DNA of 64,000 nt, taken from assembly GCF_014230465.1 (NCBI RefSeq), contig NZ_JAAXCY010000014.1:124001-188000 (forward strand), given 5' to 3'. The number at the start of each line of letters is the position of its first letter. Positions within the stretch are counted from its first letter, which is position 1. Below are positions 27,521 through 39,117 of this stretch, in pieces. The stretch is from Pseudomonas cremoris. GTDB lineage: Bacteria; Pseudomonadota; Gammaproteobacteria; Pseudomonadales; Pseudomonadaceae. Position numbers and translations under genes: made by a program. The notes under the pieces are model-generated. The model was given only the letters and a program-made list of their open reading frames with translations, searched no databases and was not told the DNA's origin.

Positions 27521-28225
27521 ATGTTGAAAGTCAGTGTTTATCGCTACAACCCTGATCAGGACGCTGCGCCGTTCATGCAGGAATTCCAGGTCGATACCGG
27601 TGGTAAAGACCTGATGGTGCTGGATGTATTGGCACTGATCAAAGAGCAGGACGAAGGTTTCTCGTATCGTCGCTCTTGCCGTGAAGGTGTGTGCGGTTCC
27701 GACGGCATGAACATCAACGGCAAAAACGGCCTGGCGTGCATCACGCCGCTGTCCGCCGTGGTTAAAGGCAACAAGCTGATCGTTCGTCCACTGCCAGGTT
27801 TGCCGGTTATCCGTGACCTGGTCGTCGATATGAGCATCTTCTACAAGCAATACGAGAAAGTTAAGCCGTTCCTGCAGAACGACACGCCGGCTCCGGCCAT
27901 CGAGCGTCTGCAGTCTCCGGAAGAGCGTGAGAAGCTTGACGGTCTGTACGAGTGCATCCTGTGCGCTTGCTGCTCGACCTCTTGCCCATCCTTCTGGTGG
28001 AACCCGGACAAGTTCCTGGGTCCAGCTGCCCTGCTGCAAGCGTACCGCTTCCTGGCAGACAGCCGTGACACCAAGACGTCCGAGCGTCTGGCTTCGCTGG
28101 ATGACCCGTTCAGCGTATTCCGCTGCCGCGGGATCATGAACTGCGTCAACGTATGTCCCAAAGGCCTGAACCCGACTAAGGCCATTGGTCACATCCGTAA
28201 CATGCTGCTGCAGAGCGGCGTGTAA
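27521..28225 (+). CDS. sdhB: Succinate dehydrogenase iron-sulfur subunit
   Basis: A 234-residue electron-transfer subunit. Cysteine clusters are SCREGVCGSDGMNINGKNG with LAC ([2Fe-2S]), CILCACCSTSC ([4Fe-4S]) and CRGIMNCVNVCPKG ([3Fe-4S]). The start is ATG 27521 (MLKVSVYRYNPD), the conserved N-terminus; a GTG three codons upstream is rejected. A hairpin terminator-like structure lies 42 bp after the stop, before sucA. Confidence 0.96.
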   Translation: MLKVSVYRYNPDQDAAPFMQEFQVDTGGKDLMVLDVLALIKEQDEGFSYRRSCREGVCGSDGMNINGKNGLACITPLSAVVKGNKLIVRPLPGLPVIRDLVVDMSIFYKQYEKVKPFLQNDTPAPAIERLQSPEEREKLDGLYECILCACCSTSCPSFWWNPDKFLGPAALLQAYRFLADSRDTKTSERLASLDDPFSVFRCRGIMNCVNVCPKGLNPTKAIGHIRNMLLQSGV

Positions 28226-28266
28226 CTGACGTTGTAGTAAAGGCAGGACCGTTGTGCCCGTAAATG

Positions 28267-28300
28267 CTACGGCGCAGGCTTCAACCGGCGCCGTAGTTTT
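28267..28300 (+). terminator. Hairpin with T run between sdhB and sucA
   Basis: Nine-bp stem CTACGGCGC / GCGCCGTAG (28267-28275, 28288-28296) with a 12-base loop, followed by TTTT. The T tract is short, so it may only attenuate. sucA is 188 bp further on and may be partly read from the sdh promoter. Confidence 0.6.
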
Positions 28301-28487
28301 AACTTGAGCAGCGACTTACAAAGCCGCAGCTCTTATTTTGAAGAAATGAGACAAGCAGGGGCATTCGGGTTGGTACCCGAACTATCAGCGTGATCCTAAG
28401 TGGCTTGTTTTGGTCGCTGCACTTGGCCTTTTGCAAGCAAACTCGGTGTTTTCGCCGGTGGTGTCCCCAAATCGAGGGTGACCAAGC

Positions 28488-31319
28488 ATGCAAGAAAGCG
28501 TGATGCAGCGCATGTGGAACAGCGGCTATCTTTCAGGTGGTAACGCTGCCTATGTGGAAGAGCTTTATGAGCTCTACCTGCACGACCCTAACGCTGTGCC
28601 AGAAGAATGGCGCACCAAATTTCAGACGTTGTCTTCAGACGGCAACGCTGCCACCGATGTATCGCACGCAACAATTCGCGATCAGTTCGTGCTGCTGGCA
28701 AAGAACCAGCGCCGCGCCCAACCGGTTTCCGCCGGTAGCGTGAGCAGTGAGCACGAGAAGAAGCAAGTTGAAGTACTGCGACTGATCCAGGCCTATCGGA
28801 TGCGTGGCCACCAGGCTGCCCAGCTTGACCCGCTGGGGCTCTGGAAGCGTCCTGCACCTGCTGACCTGTCGATCAATCATTACGGCTTGACCAATGCCGA
28901 TCTTGATACGACCTTCCGTGCCGGCGACCTGTTCATCGGCAAAGAGGAAGCGAGCCTACGCGAAATTCACGAAGCGTTGCAGCAGACATATTGCCGCACC
29001 ATTGGCGCTGAGTTCACGCACATCACCGATTCCGAGCAACGCCACTGGTTCCAGCATCGCCTGGAAGGCGTGCGTGGCCGTCCGGTTCTGTCCGCAGACG
29101 TACGCAGCCACCTGCTTGAGCGCGTGACTGCTGCCGAAGGCCTGGAAAAATACCTGGGTACCAAATACCCGGGCACCAAGCGTTTCGGCCTGGAAGGCGG
29201 CGAAAGCCTGATTCCGATGCTCGACGAGCTGATCCAGCGTTCCGGTTCCTACGGCACCAAGGAAATCGTGATCGGCATGGCTCACCGTGGTCGCCTGAAC
29301 GTGTTGGTCAACACCTTCGGCAAGAACCCGCGTGAACTGTTCGACGAGTTCGAAGGCAAGAAGAAAGTTGAACTGGGTTCGGGTGACGTTAAATACCACC
29401 AGGGCTTCTCGTCCAACGTAATGACCACCGGCGGTGAAGTTCACCTGGCCATGGCCTTCAACCCATCCCACCTGGAAATCGTTTCTCCAGTGGTCGAGGG
29501 TTCGGTCCGTGCTCGCCAGGATCGTCGTAACGACACTACCGGTGAAAAGGTCCTGCCGATTTCCATCCACGGTGACGCGGCATTCGCCGGTCAAGGCGTG
29601 GTCCTGGAAACGTTCCAGATGTCGCAGACTCGCGGCTTCAAGACCGGCGGTACCGTTCACATCGTCATCAACAACCAGGTTGGCTTCACCATCAGCAACC
29701 CGCTGGATGCGCGCTCCACCGAGTACGCCACCGACGTTGCGAAGATGATCCAGGCGCCGATCCTCCATGTGAATGGCGATGATCCGGAAGCCGTACTGTT
29801 CGTGACCCAGCTCGCGATCGACTACCGCATGCAGTTCAAGCGTGACGTGGTCATCGACCTGGTTTGCTACCGCCGTCGCGGTCACAACGAAGCGGACGAG
29901 CCTAGCGGCACCCAACCGTTGATGTACCAGCAGATCACCAAGCAGCGCACTACCCGTGAGCTGTACGCCGAAAGCCTGACCAAGGCCGGTGTGGTTGACG
30001 ACGCGCGTGTTCAGGCGAAGATCGATGAATACCGCAATGCGCTGGACAATGGTCTGCACGTAGTAAAAAGCCTGGTCAAAGAGCCGAACAAAGAGCTGTT
30101 CGTTGACTGGCGTCCGTACCTGGGTCACACCTGGACTGCGCGTCACGACACCTCGTTCGATCTGAAGACCCTGCAGGAACTGTCCGCCAAGCTGCTGGAA
30201 ATTCCGGAAGGCTTCGTGGTTCAGCGCCAGGTTGCGAAGATCTACGAAGACCGTCAGAAGATGCAAGCCGGCGGCCTGCCGATCAACTGGGGTTACGCTG
30301 AAACCATGGCGTACGCGACCCTGGCGTTCGAAGGTCACCCGATTCGCATGACCGGCCAGGACATCGGCCGTGGTACGTTCTCGCACCGTCATGCTGTGCT
30401 GCACAACCAGAAAGACGCGGGCACCTACATCCCGTTGCAAAACCTGTACGAAGGCCAGCCACGTTTCGACCTGTACGATTCGTTCCTGTCCGAAGAAGCC
30501 GTACTGGCGTTCGAATACGGCTACTCGACCACCACGCCAAACGCGCTGGTGATCTGGGAAGCCCAGTTCGGCGACTTCGCCAACGGTGCCCAGGTGGTAA
30601 TCGACCAGTTCATCACCAGCGGCGAGCACAAGTGGGGCCGTCTGTGCGGTCTGACCATGTTGCTGCCACACGGTTATGAAGGTCAGGGTCCGGAGCACTC
30701 CTCGGCCCGTCTGGAGCGTTACCTGCAGCTGTGCGCCGAGCACAACATCCAGGTGTGCGTGCCGACTACCCCGGCCCAGATCTACCACTTGCTGCGTCGC
30801 CAGGTGATCCGCCCGCTGCGCAAGCCGCTGGTAGTGCTGACTCCGAAATCGCTGCTGCGTCACAAATTGGCCATCTCGACCCTGGAAGATCTGGCGGATG
30901 GCTCGTTCCAGACCGTGATCCCGGAAATCGACACGCTGGATGCGGCCAAAGTGACTCGTCTGGTCCTGTGCAGTGGCAAGGTCTACTACGACTTGCTGGA
31001 AAAACGCCGTGCCGAAGGCCGCGAAGACATCGCCATCGTGCGTATCGAGCAGCTTTACCCGTTCCCGGAAGACGACCTGATGGAGGCCATCGCGCCTTAC
31101 ACCAACCTCACCAATGTGGTGTGGTGCCAGGAAGAGCCGATGAACCAGGGCGCGTGGTACAGCAGCCAGCATCACCTGCGTCGTAGCATCGGCAACCACA
31201 AGCAAGGCTTGGGCCTGGAGTACGCCGGTCGTGATGCTTCTGCTGCACCTGCGTGTGGTTATGCGTCGATGCACGCCGAGCAGCAGGAAAAACTGCTGCA
31301 AGATGCTTTCACTGTTTAA
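28488..31319 (+). CDS. sucA: 2-oxoglutarate dehydrogenase E1 component
   Basis: A 943-residue thiamine-diphosphate decarboxylase of the 2-oxoglutarate dehydrogenase complex. The N-terminal E2-binding motif is WNSGYLSGGNAAYVEELYELY. Other family segments are KRFGLEGGESLIPMLDELI, IGMAHRGRLNVL, the ThDP region ending in INNQVGFT, and the C-terminal transketolase-like part (GQDIGRGTFSHRHAVLHNQ). The start ATG 28488 follows GAGGG. First gene of sucA-sucB-lpdG. Confidence 0.97.
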   Translation: MQESVMQRMWNSGYLSGGNAAYVEELYELYLHDPNAVPEEWRTKFQTLSSDGNAATDVSHATIRDQFVLLAKNQRRAQPVSAGSVSSEHEKKQVEVLRLIQAYRMRGHQAAQLDPLGLWKRPAPADLSINHYGLTNADLDTTFRAGDLFIGKEEASLREIHEALQQTYCRTIGAEFTHITDSEQRHWFQHRLEGVRGRPVLSADVRSHLLERVTAAEGLEKYLGTKYPGTKRFGLEGGESLIPMLDELIQRSGSYGTKEIVIGMAHRGRLNVLVNTFGKNPRELFDEFEGKKKVELGSGDVKYHQGFSSNVMTTGGEVHLAMAFNPSHLEIVSPVVEGSVRARQDRRNDTTGEKVLPISIHGDAAFAGQGVVLETFQMSQTRGFKTGGTVHIVINNQVGFTISNPLDARSTEYATDVAKMIQAPILHVNGDDPEAVLFVTQLAIDYRMQFKRDVVIDLVCYRRRGHNEADEPSGTQPLMYQQITKQRTTRELYAESLTKAGVVDDARVQAKIDEYRNALDNGLHVVKSLVKEPNKELFVDWRPYLGHTWTARHDTSFDLKTLQELSAKLLEIPEGFVVQRQVAKIYEDRQKMQAGGLPINWGYAETMAYATLAFEGHPIRMTGQDIGRGTFSHRHAVLHNQKDAGTYIPLQNLYEGQPRFDLYDSFLSEEAVLAFEYGYSTTTPNALVIWEAQFGDFANGAQVVIDQFITSGEHKWGRLCGLTMLLPHGYEGQGPEHSSARLERYLQLCAEHNIQVCVPTTPAQIYHLLRRQVIRPLRKPLVVLTPKSLLRHKLAISTLEDLADGSFQTVIPEIDTLDAAKVTRLVLCSGKVYYDLLEKRRAEGREDIAIVRIEQLYPFPEDDLMEAIAPYTNLTNVVWCQEEPMNQGAWYSSQHHLRRSIGNHKQGLGLEYAGRDASAAPACGYASMHAEQQEKLLQDAFTV

Positions 31320-31363
31320 CGCCTTCGCGCTGACTGAAACCGAATTTTAAGGACACACAGATA

Positions 31364-32584
31364 ATGGCTATCGAAATCAAAGCCCCGTCATTCCCGGAAT
31401 CGGTTGCCGATGGCACCGTTGCCACCTGGCACAAGAAACCAGGTGAGGCCGTCAAGCGTGACGACCTGATCGTCGACATCGAGACCGACAAAGTCGTTCT
31501 GGAAGTGTTGGCCGAAGCTGACGGCGTGCTGGGCGCAATCGTTGCCGAAGAAGGCGCTACCGTTCTGTCGAACCAGGTTCTGGGCTCGATCGAAGAGGGC
31601 AGCGCTGCTGCCGCCGCTCCAGCCGCCGCTGCACCGGCTGCTTCGGCTCCAGCTGCCGCCCCGGCTGCTGGCGCTGAAGACCCGATCGCTGCTCCAGCTG
31701 CTCGTCAGTTGGCTGAAGAGAACGGTATCAACCTGGCTTCCGTCAAAGGCACCGGCAAAGACGGTCGCATCACCAAGGAAGACGTGGTTGCTGCTGTTGA
31801 AGCGAAGAAAAACGCTCCAGCCGCTGCACCTGCCAAGGCTGCTGCCCCGGCTGCCGCTGCTCCTGTGTTCGCCGCTGGCGACCGCACCGAGAAGCGCGTT
31901 CCAATGACCCGTGTGCGTGCAACCGTGGCCAAGCGTCTGGTGGAAGCACAGTCGAACATGGCGATGCTGACCACTTTCAACGAAGTCGACATGACCGAAG
32001 TCATGGCCCTGCGTTCGAAGTACAAGGACCTGTTCGAGAAGTCCCATAACGGCGTACGTTTGGGCTTCATGTCGTTCTTCGTGAAAGCGGCCACCGAAGC
32101 ACTGAAACGCTTCCCGGCAGTCAACGCTTCCATCGACGGCGGCGACATCGTTTACCACGGCTACGCTGACGTCGGCGTTGCCGTCTCCAGCGACCGTGGC
32201 CTGGTAGTACCGGTTCTGCGTAACGCCGAGCTGATGAGCCTGGCTGAAATCGAAGGCGGCATCGCCGGCTTCGGCAAGAAAGCCCGTGACGGCAAGCTGA
32301 CCATCGACGAGATGACCGGCGGTACCTTCACCATCACCAACGGTGGTACCTTCGGTTCGATGATGTCGACCCCGATCGTCAACCCGCCGCAAGCTGCGAT
32401 TCTGGGCATGCACAACATCATCCAGCGTCCGATGGCCATCAACGGCCAAGTCGTTATCCGCCCGATGATGTACCTGGCACTGTCTTACGATCACCGCCTG
32501 ATCGATGGTAAAGAAGCCGTGACTTTCCTGGTGACCATCAAGAACCTGCTGGAAGACCCGGCTCGTCTGCTGCTGGATATCTGA
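31364..32584 (+). CDS. sucB: 2-oxoglutarate dehydrogenase E2 (dihydrolipoyl succinyltransferase)
   Basis: A 406-residue core subunit. The lipoyl domain (1-77) carries Lys43 in [12 protein letters not shown] for lipoylation. A long Ala/Pro linker (about 80-107) follows, then the E3-binding domain (about 108-146, [27 protein letters not shown]), a second Ala-rich linker, and the catalytic domain with His377 and Asp381 in [13 protein letters not shown]. All domains are present. Starts 44 bp after sucA. Confidence 0.97.
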   Translation: MAIEIKAPSFPESVADGTVATWHKKPGEAVKRDDLIVDIETDKVVLEVLAEADGVLGAIVAEEGATVLSNQVLGSIEEGSAAAAAPAAAAPAASAPAAAPAAGAEDPIAAPAARQLAEENGINLASVKGTGKDGRITKEDVVAAVEAKKNAPAAAPAKAAAPAAAAPVFAAGDRTEKRVPMTRVRATVAKRLVEAQSNMAMLTTFNEVDMTEVMALRSKYKDLFEKSHNGVRLGFMSFFVKAATEALKRFPAVNASIDGGDIVYHGYADVGVAVSSDRGLVVPVLRNAELMSLAEIEGGIAGFGKKARDGKLTIDEMTGGTFTITNGGTFGSMMSTPIVNPPQAAILGMHNIIQRPMAINGQVVIRPMMYLALSYDHRLIDGKEAVTFLVTIKNLLEDPARLLLDI

Positions 32585-32586
32585 TT

Positions 32587-34120
<1,534 letters not shown>

Positions 34121-34156
34121 GCGAGATAATAAGAAACCACGGCGGAGTTGCCCGTC

Positions 34157-34247
34157 GTGAGCCTTGCGCGCAAGACTCACCGCGGAATATCCGCTGGACG
34201 CAGCCTTGCGCAGCTTTACGGGCCTTGAGCCCCGCAAGTTGCGCAAG
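34157..34247. repeat. Inverted repeats in the lpdG-sucC gap
   Basis: 34157-34180 is a 24-bp near-perfect palindrome (12-bp arms of GTGAGNCTTGCG type with no loop, one mismatch pair). A second inverted pair, CTTGCGCA (34205-34212) and TGCGCAAG (34240-34247), follows with a 27-base loop. There is no T tract, so these are probably processing or pausing structures rather than a terminator. Confidence 0.5.
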
Positions 34248-34324
34248 CAGCAGTCACAGGTGGCGCGGCACTCATAATGAGCGCAGCGCCGAATGCGCAG
34301 TACCTAACGAAGACGGTAAAAAGC

Positions 34325-35491
34325 ATGAATCTTCACGAGTATCAGGGTAAGCAGCTGTTCGCTGAATACGGCCTGCCAGTTTCCAAGGGCTACGCAGTAG
34401 ACACCCCGGAAGCAGCAGCAGAAGCTTGCGACAAAATCGGCGGCACCGAGTGGGTTGTCAAAGCCCAGGTCCACGCTGGTGGTCGCGGTAAAGCGGGCGG
34501 CGTTAAGCTGGTTCGCAGCAAAGAAGACGCCAAGGCCTTCGCACAGCAGTGGCTGGGCAAGCGTCTGGTGACTTACCAGACTGATGCCAATGGCCAGCCA
34601 GTCACCAAGATCCTGGTTGAATCGTGCACTGATATCGCTAAAGAGCTGTACCTGGGCGCTGTCGTTGACCGTTCGAGCCGTCGCATCGTGTTCATGGCTT
34701 CCACCGAAGGTGGCGTGGACATTGAGAAGATCGCCGAAGAAACCCCAGAAAAAATTCTGAAAGCCACTATCGATCCACTGGTTGGCGCTCAGCCATTCCA
34801 GGGTCGCGAGCTGGCTTTCCAGCTGGGCCTGGAAGGCAAGCAAGTTGCCCAGTTCGCCAAGATCTTCGTAGGTCTGGCCAAACTGTTCCAGGATCACGAT
34901 CTGGCCCTGCTGGAAGTGAACCCGCTGGTGATCAAGGCTGACGGCGATCTGCACTGCCTGGATGCCAAGATCAACATCGACGCCAACGCCATGTACCGTC
35001 AGCCTAAGCTGAAGACTTTCCACGATCCGTCGCAAGACGATCCGCGCGAAGCGCACGCTGCCAAGTTCGAACTGAACTACGTAGCCCTGGAAGGTAACAT
35101 CGGTTGCATGGTCAACGGTGCTGGCCTGGCCATGGGTACCATGGACATCGTCAACCTGCATGGCGGCAAACCAGCCAACTTCCTCGACGTGGGCGGTGGT
35201 GCTACCAAAGAACGCGTTACCGAAGCGTTCAAGATCATCCTGTCCGACTCCAACGTCGCTGCAGTACTGGTCAACATCTTCGGCGGCATCGTTCGTTGCG
35301 ACATGATTGCCGAAGGCATCATCGGTGCAGTGAAAGAAGTCGGCGTTAAAATCCCGGTTGTTGTGCGCCTTGAAGGTAACAACGCTGAACTGGGCGCTAA
35401 AGTACTGGCAGAAAGCGGTTTGAACATCATCGCGGCTACCAGCCTGACCGACGCTGCTCAACAAGTTGTCAAAGCTGCGGAGGGCAAATAA
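34325..35491 (+). CDS. sucC: Succinyl-CoA synthetase beta subunit (ADP-forming)
   Basis: A 388-residue ATP-grasp subunit. The start is ATG 34325 ([19 protein letters not shown], the invariant N-terminus); an upstream in-frame ATG at 34277 would add 16 unsupported residues. Motifs are [19 protein letters not shown] (nucleotide loop), LEVNPLVI (metal) and the [15 protein letters not shown]-terminal segment at the alpha-subunit interface. Its stop overlaps the sucD start by one base. Confidence 0.96.
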   Translation: MNLHEYQGKQLFAEYGLPVSKGYAVDTPEAAAEACDKIGGTEWVVKAQVHAGGRGKAGGVKLVRSKEDAKAFAQQWLGKRLVTYQTDANGQPVTKILVESCTDIAKELYLGAVVDRSSRRIVFMASTEGGVDIEKIAEETPEKILKATIDPLVGAQPFQGRELAFQLGLEGKQVAQFAKIFVGLAKLFQDHDLALLEVNPLVIKADGDLHCLDAKINIDANAMYRQPKLKTFHDPSQDDPREAHAAKFELNYVALEGNIGCMVNGAGLAMGTMDIVNLHGGKPANFLDVGGGATKERVTEAFKIILSDSNVAAVLVNIFGGIVRCDMIAEGIIGAVKEVGVKIPVVVRLEGNNAELGAKVLAESGLNIIAATSLTDAAQQVVKAAEGK

Positions 35492-36372
35492 TGAGCGTCC
35501 TGATCAATAAAGACACCAAAGTTATCTGCCAGGGTATTACCGGTTCGCAAGGTAGTTTCCACACCCAGCAAGCCATCGAATACGGCACCAAGATGGTTGG
35601 CGGCGTAACTCCAGGCAAAGGCGGCACCGAGCACCTGGGTCTGCCAGTGTTCAACACCGTGAAAGATGCTGTAGCTGCCACTGGCGCCACCGCCAGCGTG
35701 ATCTACGTTCCAGCTCCTTTCTGCAAGGACTCCATCCTGGAAGCAGCATTCGGCGGCATCAAGCTGATCGTTTGCATCACCGAAGGCATTCCTACCCTGG
35801 ACATGCTGGACGCTAAAGTTAAGTGCGACGAGCTGGGTGTTACCCTGATCGGCCCTAACTGCCCAGGCGTGATCACTCCAGGCGAATGCAAGATCGGCAT
35901 CATGCCAGGTCACATTCACTTGCCAGGTAAAGTCGGTATCGTTTCCCGTTCCGGCACCCTGACCTACGAAGCTGTCAAGCAAACTACTGACGCCGGTTTC
36001 GGTCAGTCGACTTGCGTCGGCATCGGCGGTGACCCGATCCCAGGCTCCAACTTCATCGACATCCTGAAGCTGTTCCAGGAAGACCCGAAGACCGAAGCGA
36101 TCGTCATGATCGGTGAGATCGGCGGTTCGGCTGAAGAAGAAGCGGCTGCCTACATCAAGGCACACGTGACCAAGCCAGTTGTTTCCTACATCGCTGGTGT
36201 GACTGCCCCTGCTGGCAAGCGCATGGGCCATGCTGGCGCAATCATCTCTGGCGGCAAGGGTACTGCAGACGAGAAGTTTGCTGCCCTGGAAGACGCAGGC
36301 GTTAAAACCGTGCGTTCGCTGGCAGACATCGGCAAGGCTTTGTCCGAGCTGACCGGTTGGGCTGTCAAGTAA
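35491..36372 (+). CDS. sucD: Succinyl-CoA synthetase alpha subunit
   Basis: A 293-residue subunit with a CoA-binding Rossmann domain ([22 protein letters not shown]) and the phosphorylated histidine His247 in [10 protein letters not shown]. The [13 protein letters not shown] loop is conserved. It is translated immediately after sucC (overlap TAATG). It makes ATP and succinate from succinyl-CoA. A strong terminator ends the operon. Confidence 0.96.
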   Translation: MSVLINKDTKVICQGITGSQGSFHTQQAIEYGTKMVGGVTPGKGGTEHLGLPVFNTVKDAVAATGATASVIYVPAPFCKDSILEAAFGGIKLIVCITEGIPTLDMLDAKVKCDELGVTLIGPNCPGVITPGECKIGIMPGHIHLPGKVGIVSRSGTLTYEAVKQTTDAGFGQSTCVGIGGDPIPGSNFIDILKLFQEDPKTEAIVMIGEIGGSAEEEAAAYIKAHVTKPVVSYIAGVTAPAGKRMGHAGAIISGGKGTADEKFAALEDAGVKTVRSLADIGKALSELTGWAVK

Positions 36373-36401
36373 GCCTCGCGCTTAGCTGACGCTTTACCAA
36401 G

Positions 36402-36430
36402 CAAAGGCCACCTTCGGGTGGCCTTTGTGC
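36402..36430 (+). terminator. Terminator of the suc operon
   Basis: Perfect 11-bp stem CAAAGGCCACC / GGTGGCCTTTG closed by a TTCG tetraloop (36402-36427). The T tract is partly within the stem. Confidence 0.8.
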
Positions 36431-36456
36431 GTTTCGGATCTGGTGAAGATCAAAAT

Positions 36457-36544
36457 GTGGGAGCGGGCTTGATCGCGAATGCAGTGTGTCAGTCGATGCA
36501 TAAGTTGACTGACACACTGCATTCGCGAGCAAGCACGCTCACAC
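36457..36544. repeat. REP pair (REPIN), heads outward, with palindromic loop
   Basis: Degenerate REP copies at 36457-36478 (gatcgcga instead of gctcgcga) and 36523-36544 (aagcacgctcacac). The loop itself is an inverted repeat: gcagtgtgtcagtc at 36481-36494 pairs with gactgacacactgc at 36507-36520, so the whole element can fold as one long hairpin. Its loop is related to that at 20852-20940. Confidence 0.88.
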
Positions 36545-36791
36545 ATTTTTTGTCCGTATTGTCAAATTAGGTATGAAAACGCGACATTTGAATGTCGCTT
36601 ATCGGACAGTTCGCCCCGCAACAGTGCGTTTGTCAGTCGATTTCTGTAACCTAGCCGCCTCTTTATGCGTGTGCCTCCCAAAAGGAAGCCCCGCGCTAGA
36701 CCGGTCGGCCCCCATAAGGGCTGGCAGTATTTCCCTCATCCATAGGGAATCCCTCTCTAAATTCCGATTCAGTAGTGTGGTATTTCCCGAA

Positions 36792-38105
36792 ATGAAAGTG
36801 TTGAAAAGCCAGGATGTCCTGGCGTTGGGTTTCATGACCTTTGCCCTGTTCGTGGGCGCCGGCAACATCATCTTCCCGCCTATCGTTGGTTTGCAGTCCG
36901 GGCCTCATGTCTGGATGGCAGCGCTGGGCTTCTTGATCACCGCAGTGGGTTTGCCGGTGGTCACCGTGATCGCCCTGGCCAAGGTCGGCGGCGGTATGGA
37001 CGCGTTGAGCAGCCCGATCGGCAAGATCGCCGGTGGCCTGCTCGCGGCGGCGGCGTATCTGGCGGTAGGGCCGCTGTTCGCCACCCCGCGTACCGCGACC
37101 GTGTCCTTTGAAGTGGGCCTGGCGCCATTGACTGGCGAAAGCCCGCTTGCACTGTTCCTCTACAGCTCGGTGTATTTCCTGGTGGTGTTCTTCGTGTCCC
37201 TGTACCCAGGTCGACTGCTGGACACCGTAGGCCGATTCCTCGCACCGTTGAAGATCATTGCGCTGGCCGTACTCGGTATTGCCGCGTTTGCCTTGCCGGC
37301 CGGTGAAGTGGGCGTTGCTACCTCTGAATACGTGGCGGCACCGTTCTCCCAAGGCTTTATCAATGGTTACCTGACCATGGATACCCTGGGCGCGCTGGTA
37401 TTCGGCATTGTGATCGTCAACGCCATCCGCTCCCGTGGCGTTGAATCGCCAAAGCTGATCACTCGCTACGCGATCATCGCCGGCCTGATTGCCGGTGTGG
37501 GCCTGGCGCTGGTGTACATCAGCCTGTTCCGCTTGGGTGCGGGCAGCCATGCGGTTGCCGCCGGTGCCAGCAACGGCGCTGCGGTACTGCACGCTTATGT
37601 GCAACACACCTTCGGTTCCCTGGGCAGCGGCTTCCTGGCCGTGCTGATCTCCCTGGCATGCCTGGTGACGGCAGTGGGCCTGACTTGCGCCTGCGCCGAA
37701 TATTTCAGCCGTATCCTGCCGCTGTCCTACAAGGCGTTGGTGGTGATCCTGGCACTGTTCTCGCTGTTCGTGTCCAACCTGGGCCTTACTAAGCTGATTG
37801 CGTTCTCGATCCCGGTGCTTACGGCGATTTACCCGCCGTGCATCGTGCTGGTAGCCCTGAGCTTCTGCAAAGACTTCTGGCAGGAGCAGGGCCGCATCGT
37901 TGGTCCGGTGATGTTAGTGTCGTTCATCTTTGGCAGCATTGATGCGCTCAAGGGCGCGGGCTTGGCGGGCTGGATGCCGTCGCAATTGACCAACCTGCCG
38001 CTGAGCGAGCAAGGCCTGGCGTGGCTGGTGCCGTCTGTGATGGTGCTGGTAGTGGCGGTGGTAATTGACCGCATGTTGGGCAAGCGCAGCGAAGCGATCG
38101 CTTAA
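36792..38105 (+). CDS. brnQ: Branched-chain amino acid transporter (LIVCS family, BrnQ/BraB)
   Basis: A 437-residue permease with about 12 membrane helices that imports Leu, Ile and Val with a cation. The start ATG 36792 gives [20 protein letters not shown], followed by [17 protein letters not shown], the family signature. Upstream in-frame codons to 36573 do not resemble the family. No good Shine-Dalgarno is seen before it, which is unusual. P. aeruginosa has a braB gene at the equivalent place after sucD. Confidence 0.93.
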   Translation: MKVLKSQDVLALGFMTFALFVGAGNIIFPPIVGLQSGPHVWMAALGFLITAVGLPVVTVIALAKVGGGMDALSSPIGKIAGGLLAAAAYLAVGPLFATPRTATVSFEVGLAPLTGESPLALFLYSSVYFLVVFFVSLYPGRLLDTVGRFLAPLKIIALAVLGIAAFALPAGEVGVATSEYVAAPFSQGFINGYLTMDTLGALVFGIVIVNAIRSRGVESPKLITRYAIIAGLIAGVGLALVYISLFRLGAGSHAVAAGASNGAAVLHAYVQHTFGSLGSGFLAVLISLACLVTAVGLTCACAEYFSRILPLSYKALVVILALFSLFVSNLGLTKLIAFSIPVLTAIYPPCIVLVALSFCKDFWQEQGRIVGPVMLVSFIFGSIDALKGAGLAGWMPSQLTNLPLSEQGLAWLVPSVMVLVVAVVIDRMLGKRSEAIA

Positions 38106-38125
38106 GCGGATTTCACGCTGCACCG

Positions 38126-38160
38126 AAATGCCCCGTATCAATCGATACGGGGCATTTTTT
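38126..38160 (+). terminator. Terminator of brnQ
   Basis: Perfect 14-bp stem AAATGCCCCGTATC / GATACGGGGCATTT with a 4-base loop, followed by further Ts. Confidence 0.88.
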
Positions 38161-38190
38161 ATGCTCGTCAGGCTGCAACCTTCTACAGTT

Positions 38191-38250
38191 GGAACACGGT
38201 TAAAAATGTGGGAGCGGGCTTGCTCGCTCCCACATTTTTAACCGTGTTCC
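38191..38250. repeat. Collapsed REP palindrome with 26-bp perfect arms
   Basis: Bases 38191-38216 and 38225-38250 are exact reverse complements, leaving only an 8-base loop (ggcttgct). The centre is a REP head (GGGAGCGGGCTTGCTCGCTCCC), but the normal REPIN loop and second REP are missing, and the symmetry runs 14 bp out into non-REP sequence (ggaacacggttaaa). One more matching triplet lies outside after a single-base bulge. It lies between brnQ and the DUF599 gene. Confidence 0.85.
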
Positions 38251-38275
38251 CAACCCCTCATGGACAAGGACCCGC

Positions 38276-39013
38276 ATGTCGTTCGTCGAAACCAACCAGA
38301 TCCACCTGCTCGCTGCCTTCTGGTTCGCCCTGTGCTGGGGTGGCTACACCCGTTATGCCACCTGGAAAGCCCGGGATACTGCTTGCCTCGCCAGTGTGCT
38401 GCATCTGTATCGCGAAGACTGGATGCGCCGCATGCTGATGCGGGACAACCGCATCGCTGACGCCAGCGTGATTGGCAACCTGGAGCGCAACGCCTCGTTC
38501 TTCGCCTCCAGCACCTTGATTATCCTTGCTGGCATTCTTACCGTGCTCGGCGCTTCCGAGCGGGCGGTGTCCTTGCTCGCGGATATTCCGATGGTGCAGC
38601 AGGCGTCCCAAGGCATGTCGGAAATCAAGCTGCTGTGCCTGGCGCTGGTGTTTGTCTACGCGTTCTTCACGTTCAGTTGGTGCATGCGCCAATACAACTT
38701 TGCGGCGGTGCTGGTAGGTTCTGCGCCGATGATTGGAGAGCGGCATGTGTCGGAGCAGGAGCGCAAGGCGTTTGCCCTGAGGGCGGCGCGGGTGATATCG
38801 ATGGCGGCCAACCAGTTCAACTTTGGCCTGCGTTCTTATTACTTCGGCATGACCATGCTGGCGTGGTTTGTCAGCCCCTGGCTATTCATGTTGATGAGCA
38901 GTGGGGTAGTGGTGGTGCTGTACCGTCGGGAGTTTCATTCCGACGTGCTGCAAGTCATGGTCTATACGCCCACCGATATGCCGTCGCAGGACCCTATAAA
39001 AGAGCCCGCTTAA
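38276..39013 (+). CDS. DUF599 family membrane protein
   Basis: A 245-residue integral membrane protein of the DUF599 family with about four helices (near 8-24, 76-92, 115-133, 190-220). The conserved core contains RNASFFASSTLIILAGILTVLG and AANQFNFGLRSYYFGM. No function is established for the family. Alone between two terminators, so it is likely a single-gene transcript. The start ATG is preceded by ATGGACAAGGACCCGC, a weak ribosome site. Confidence 0.85.
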   Translation: MSFVETNQIHLLAAFWFALCWGGYTRYATWKARDTACLASVLHLYREDWMRRMLMRDNRIADASVIGNLERNASFFASSTLIILAGILTVLGASERAVSLLADIPMVQQASQGMSEIKLLCLALVFVYAFFTFSWCMRQYNFAAVLVGSAPMIGERHVSEQERKAFALRAARVISMAANQFNFGLRSYYFGMTMLAWFVSPWLFMLMSSGVVVVLYRREFHSDVLQVMVYTPTDMPSQDPIKEPA

Positions 39014-39058
39014 TCCATTCAGTGCATTAACGTCGGGACTAAAAACAGCAGACAAAGT

Positions 39059-39090
39059 AAAGCCCGCTATCTAAGCGGGCTTTCTTTTTT
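39059..39090 (+). terminator. Bidirectional terminator between DUF599 and lipoprotein genes
   Basis: Stem AAAGCCCGCT / AGCGGGCTTT (39059-39083) with a 5-base loop, followed by CTTTTTT. It lies in a convergent gap and can serve both sides. Confidence 0.85.
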
Positions 39091-39117
39091 ACAGCGAAGC
39101 TATTTCAACGCGCGGTA

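Larger units (their letters stand above)
36373..36791. other. Gap between sucD and brnQ
   Basis: A 419-bp region holding the sucD terminator (36402-36430), a REPIN (36457-36544) and about 245 bp of brnQ upstream region. An open frame in phase with brnQ extends back to 36573, but its residues are unlike BrnQ and it is treated as untranslated leader. No clear -35/-10 pair was found. Confidence 0.6.

Noticed and set aside
36573..36791. N-terminal extension of BrnQ of 73 codons
   Set aside because: The extension has no membrane-protein or signal features and the family begins at the ATG at 36792.
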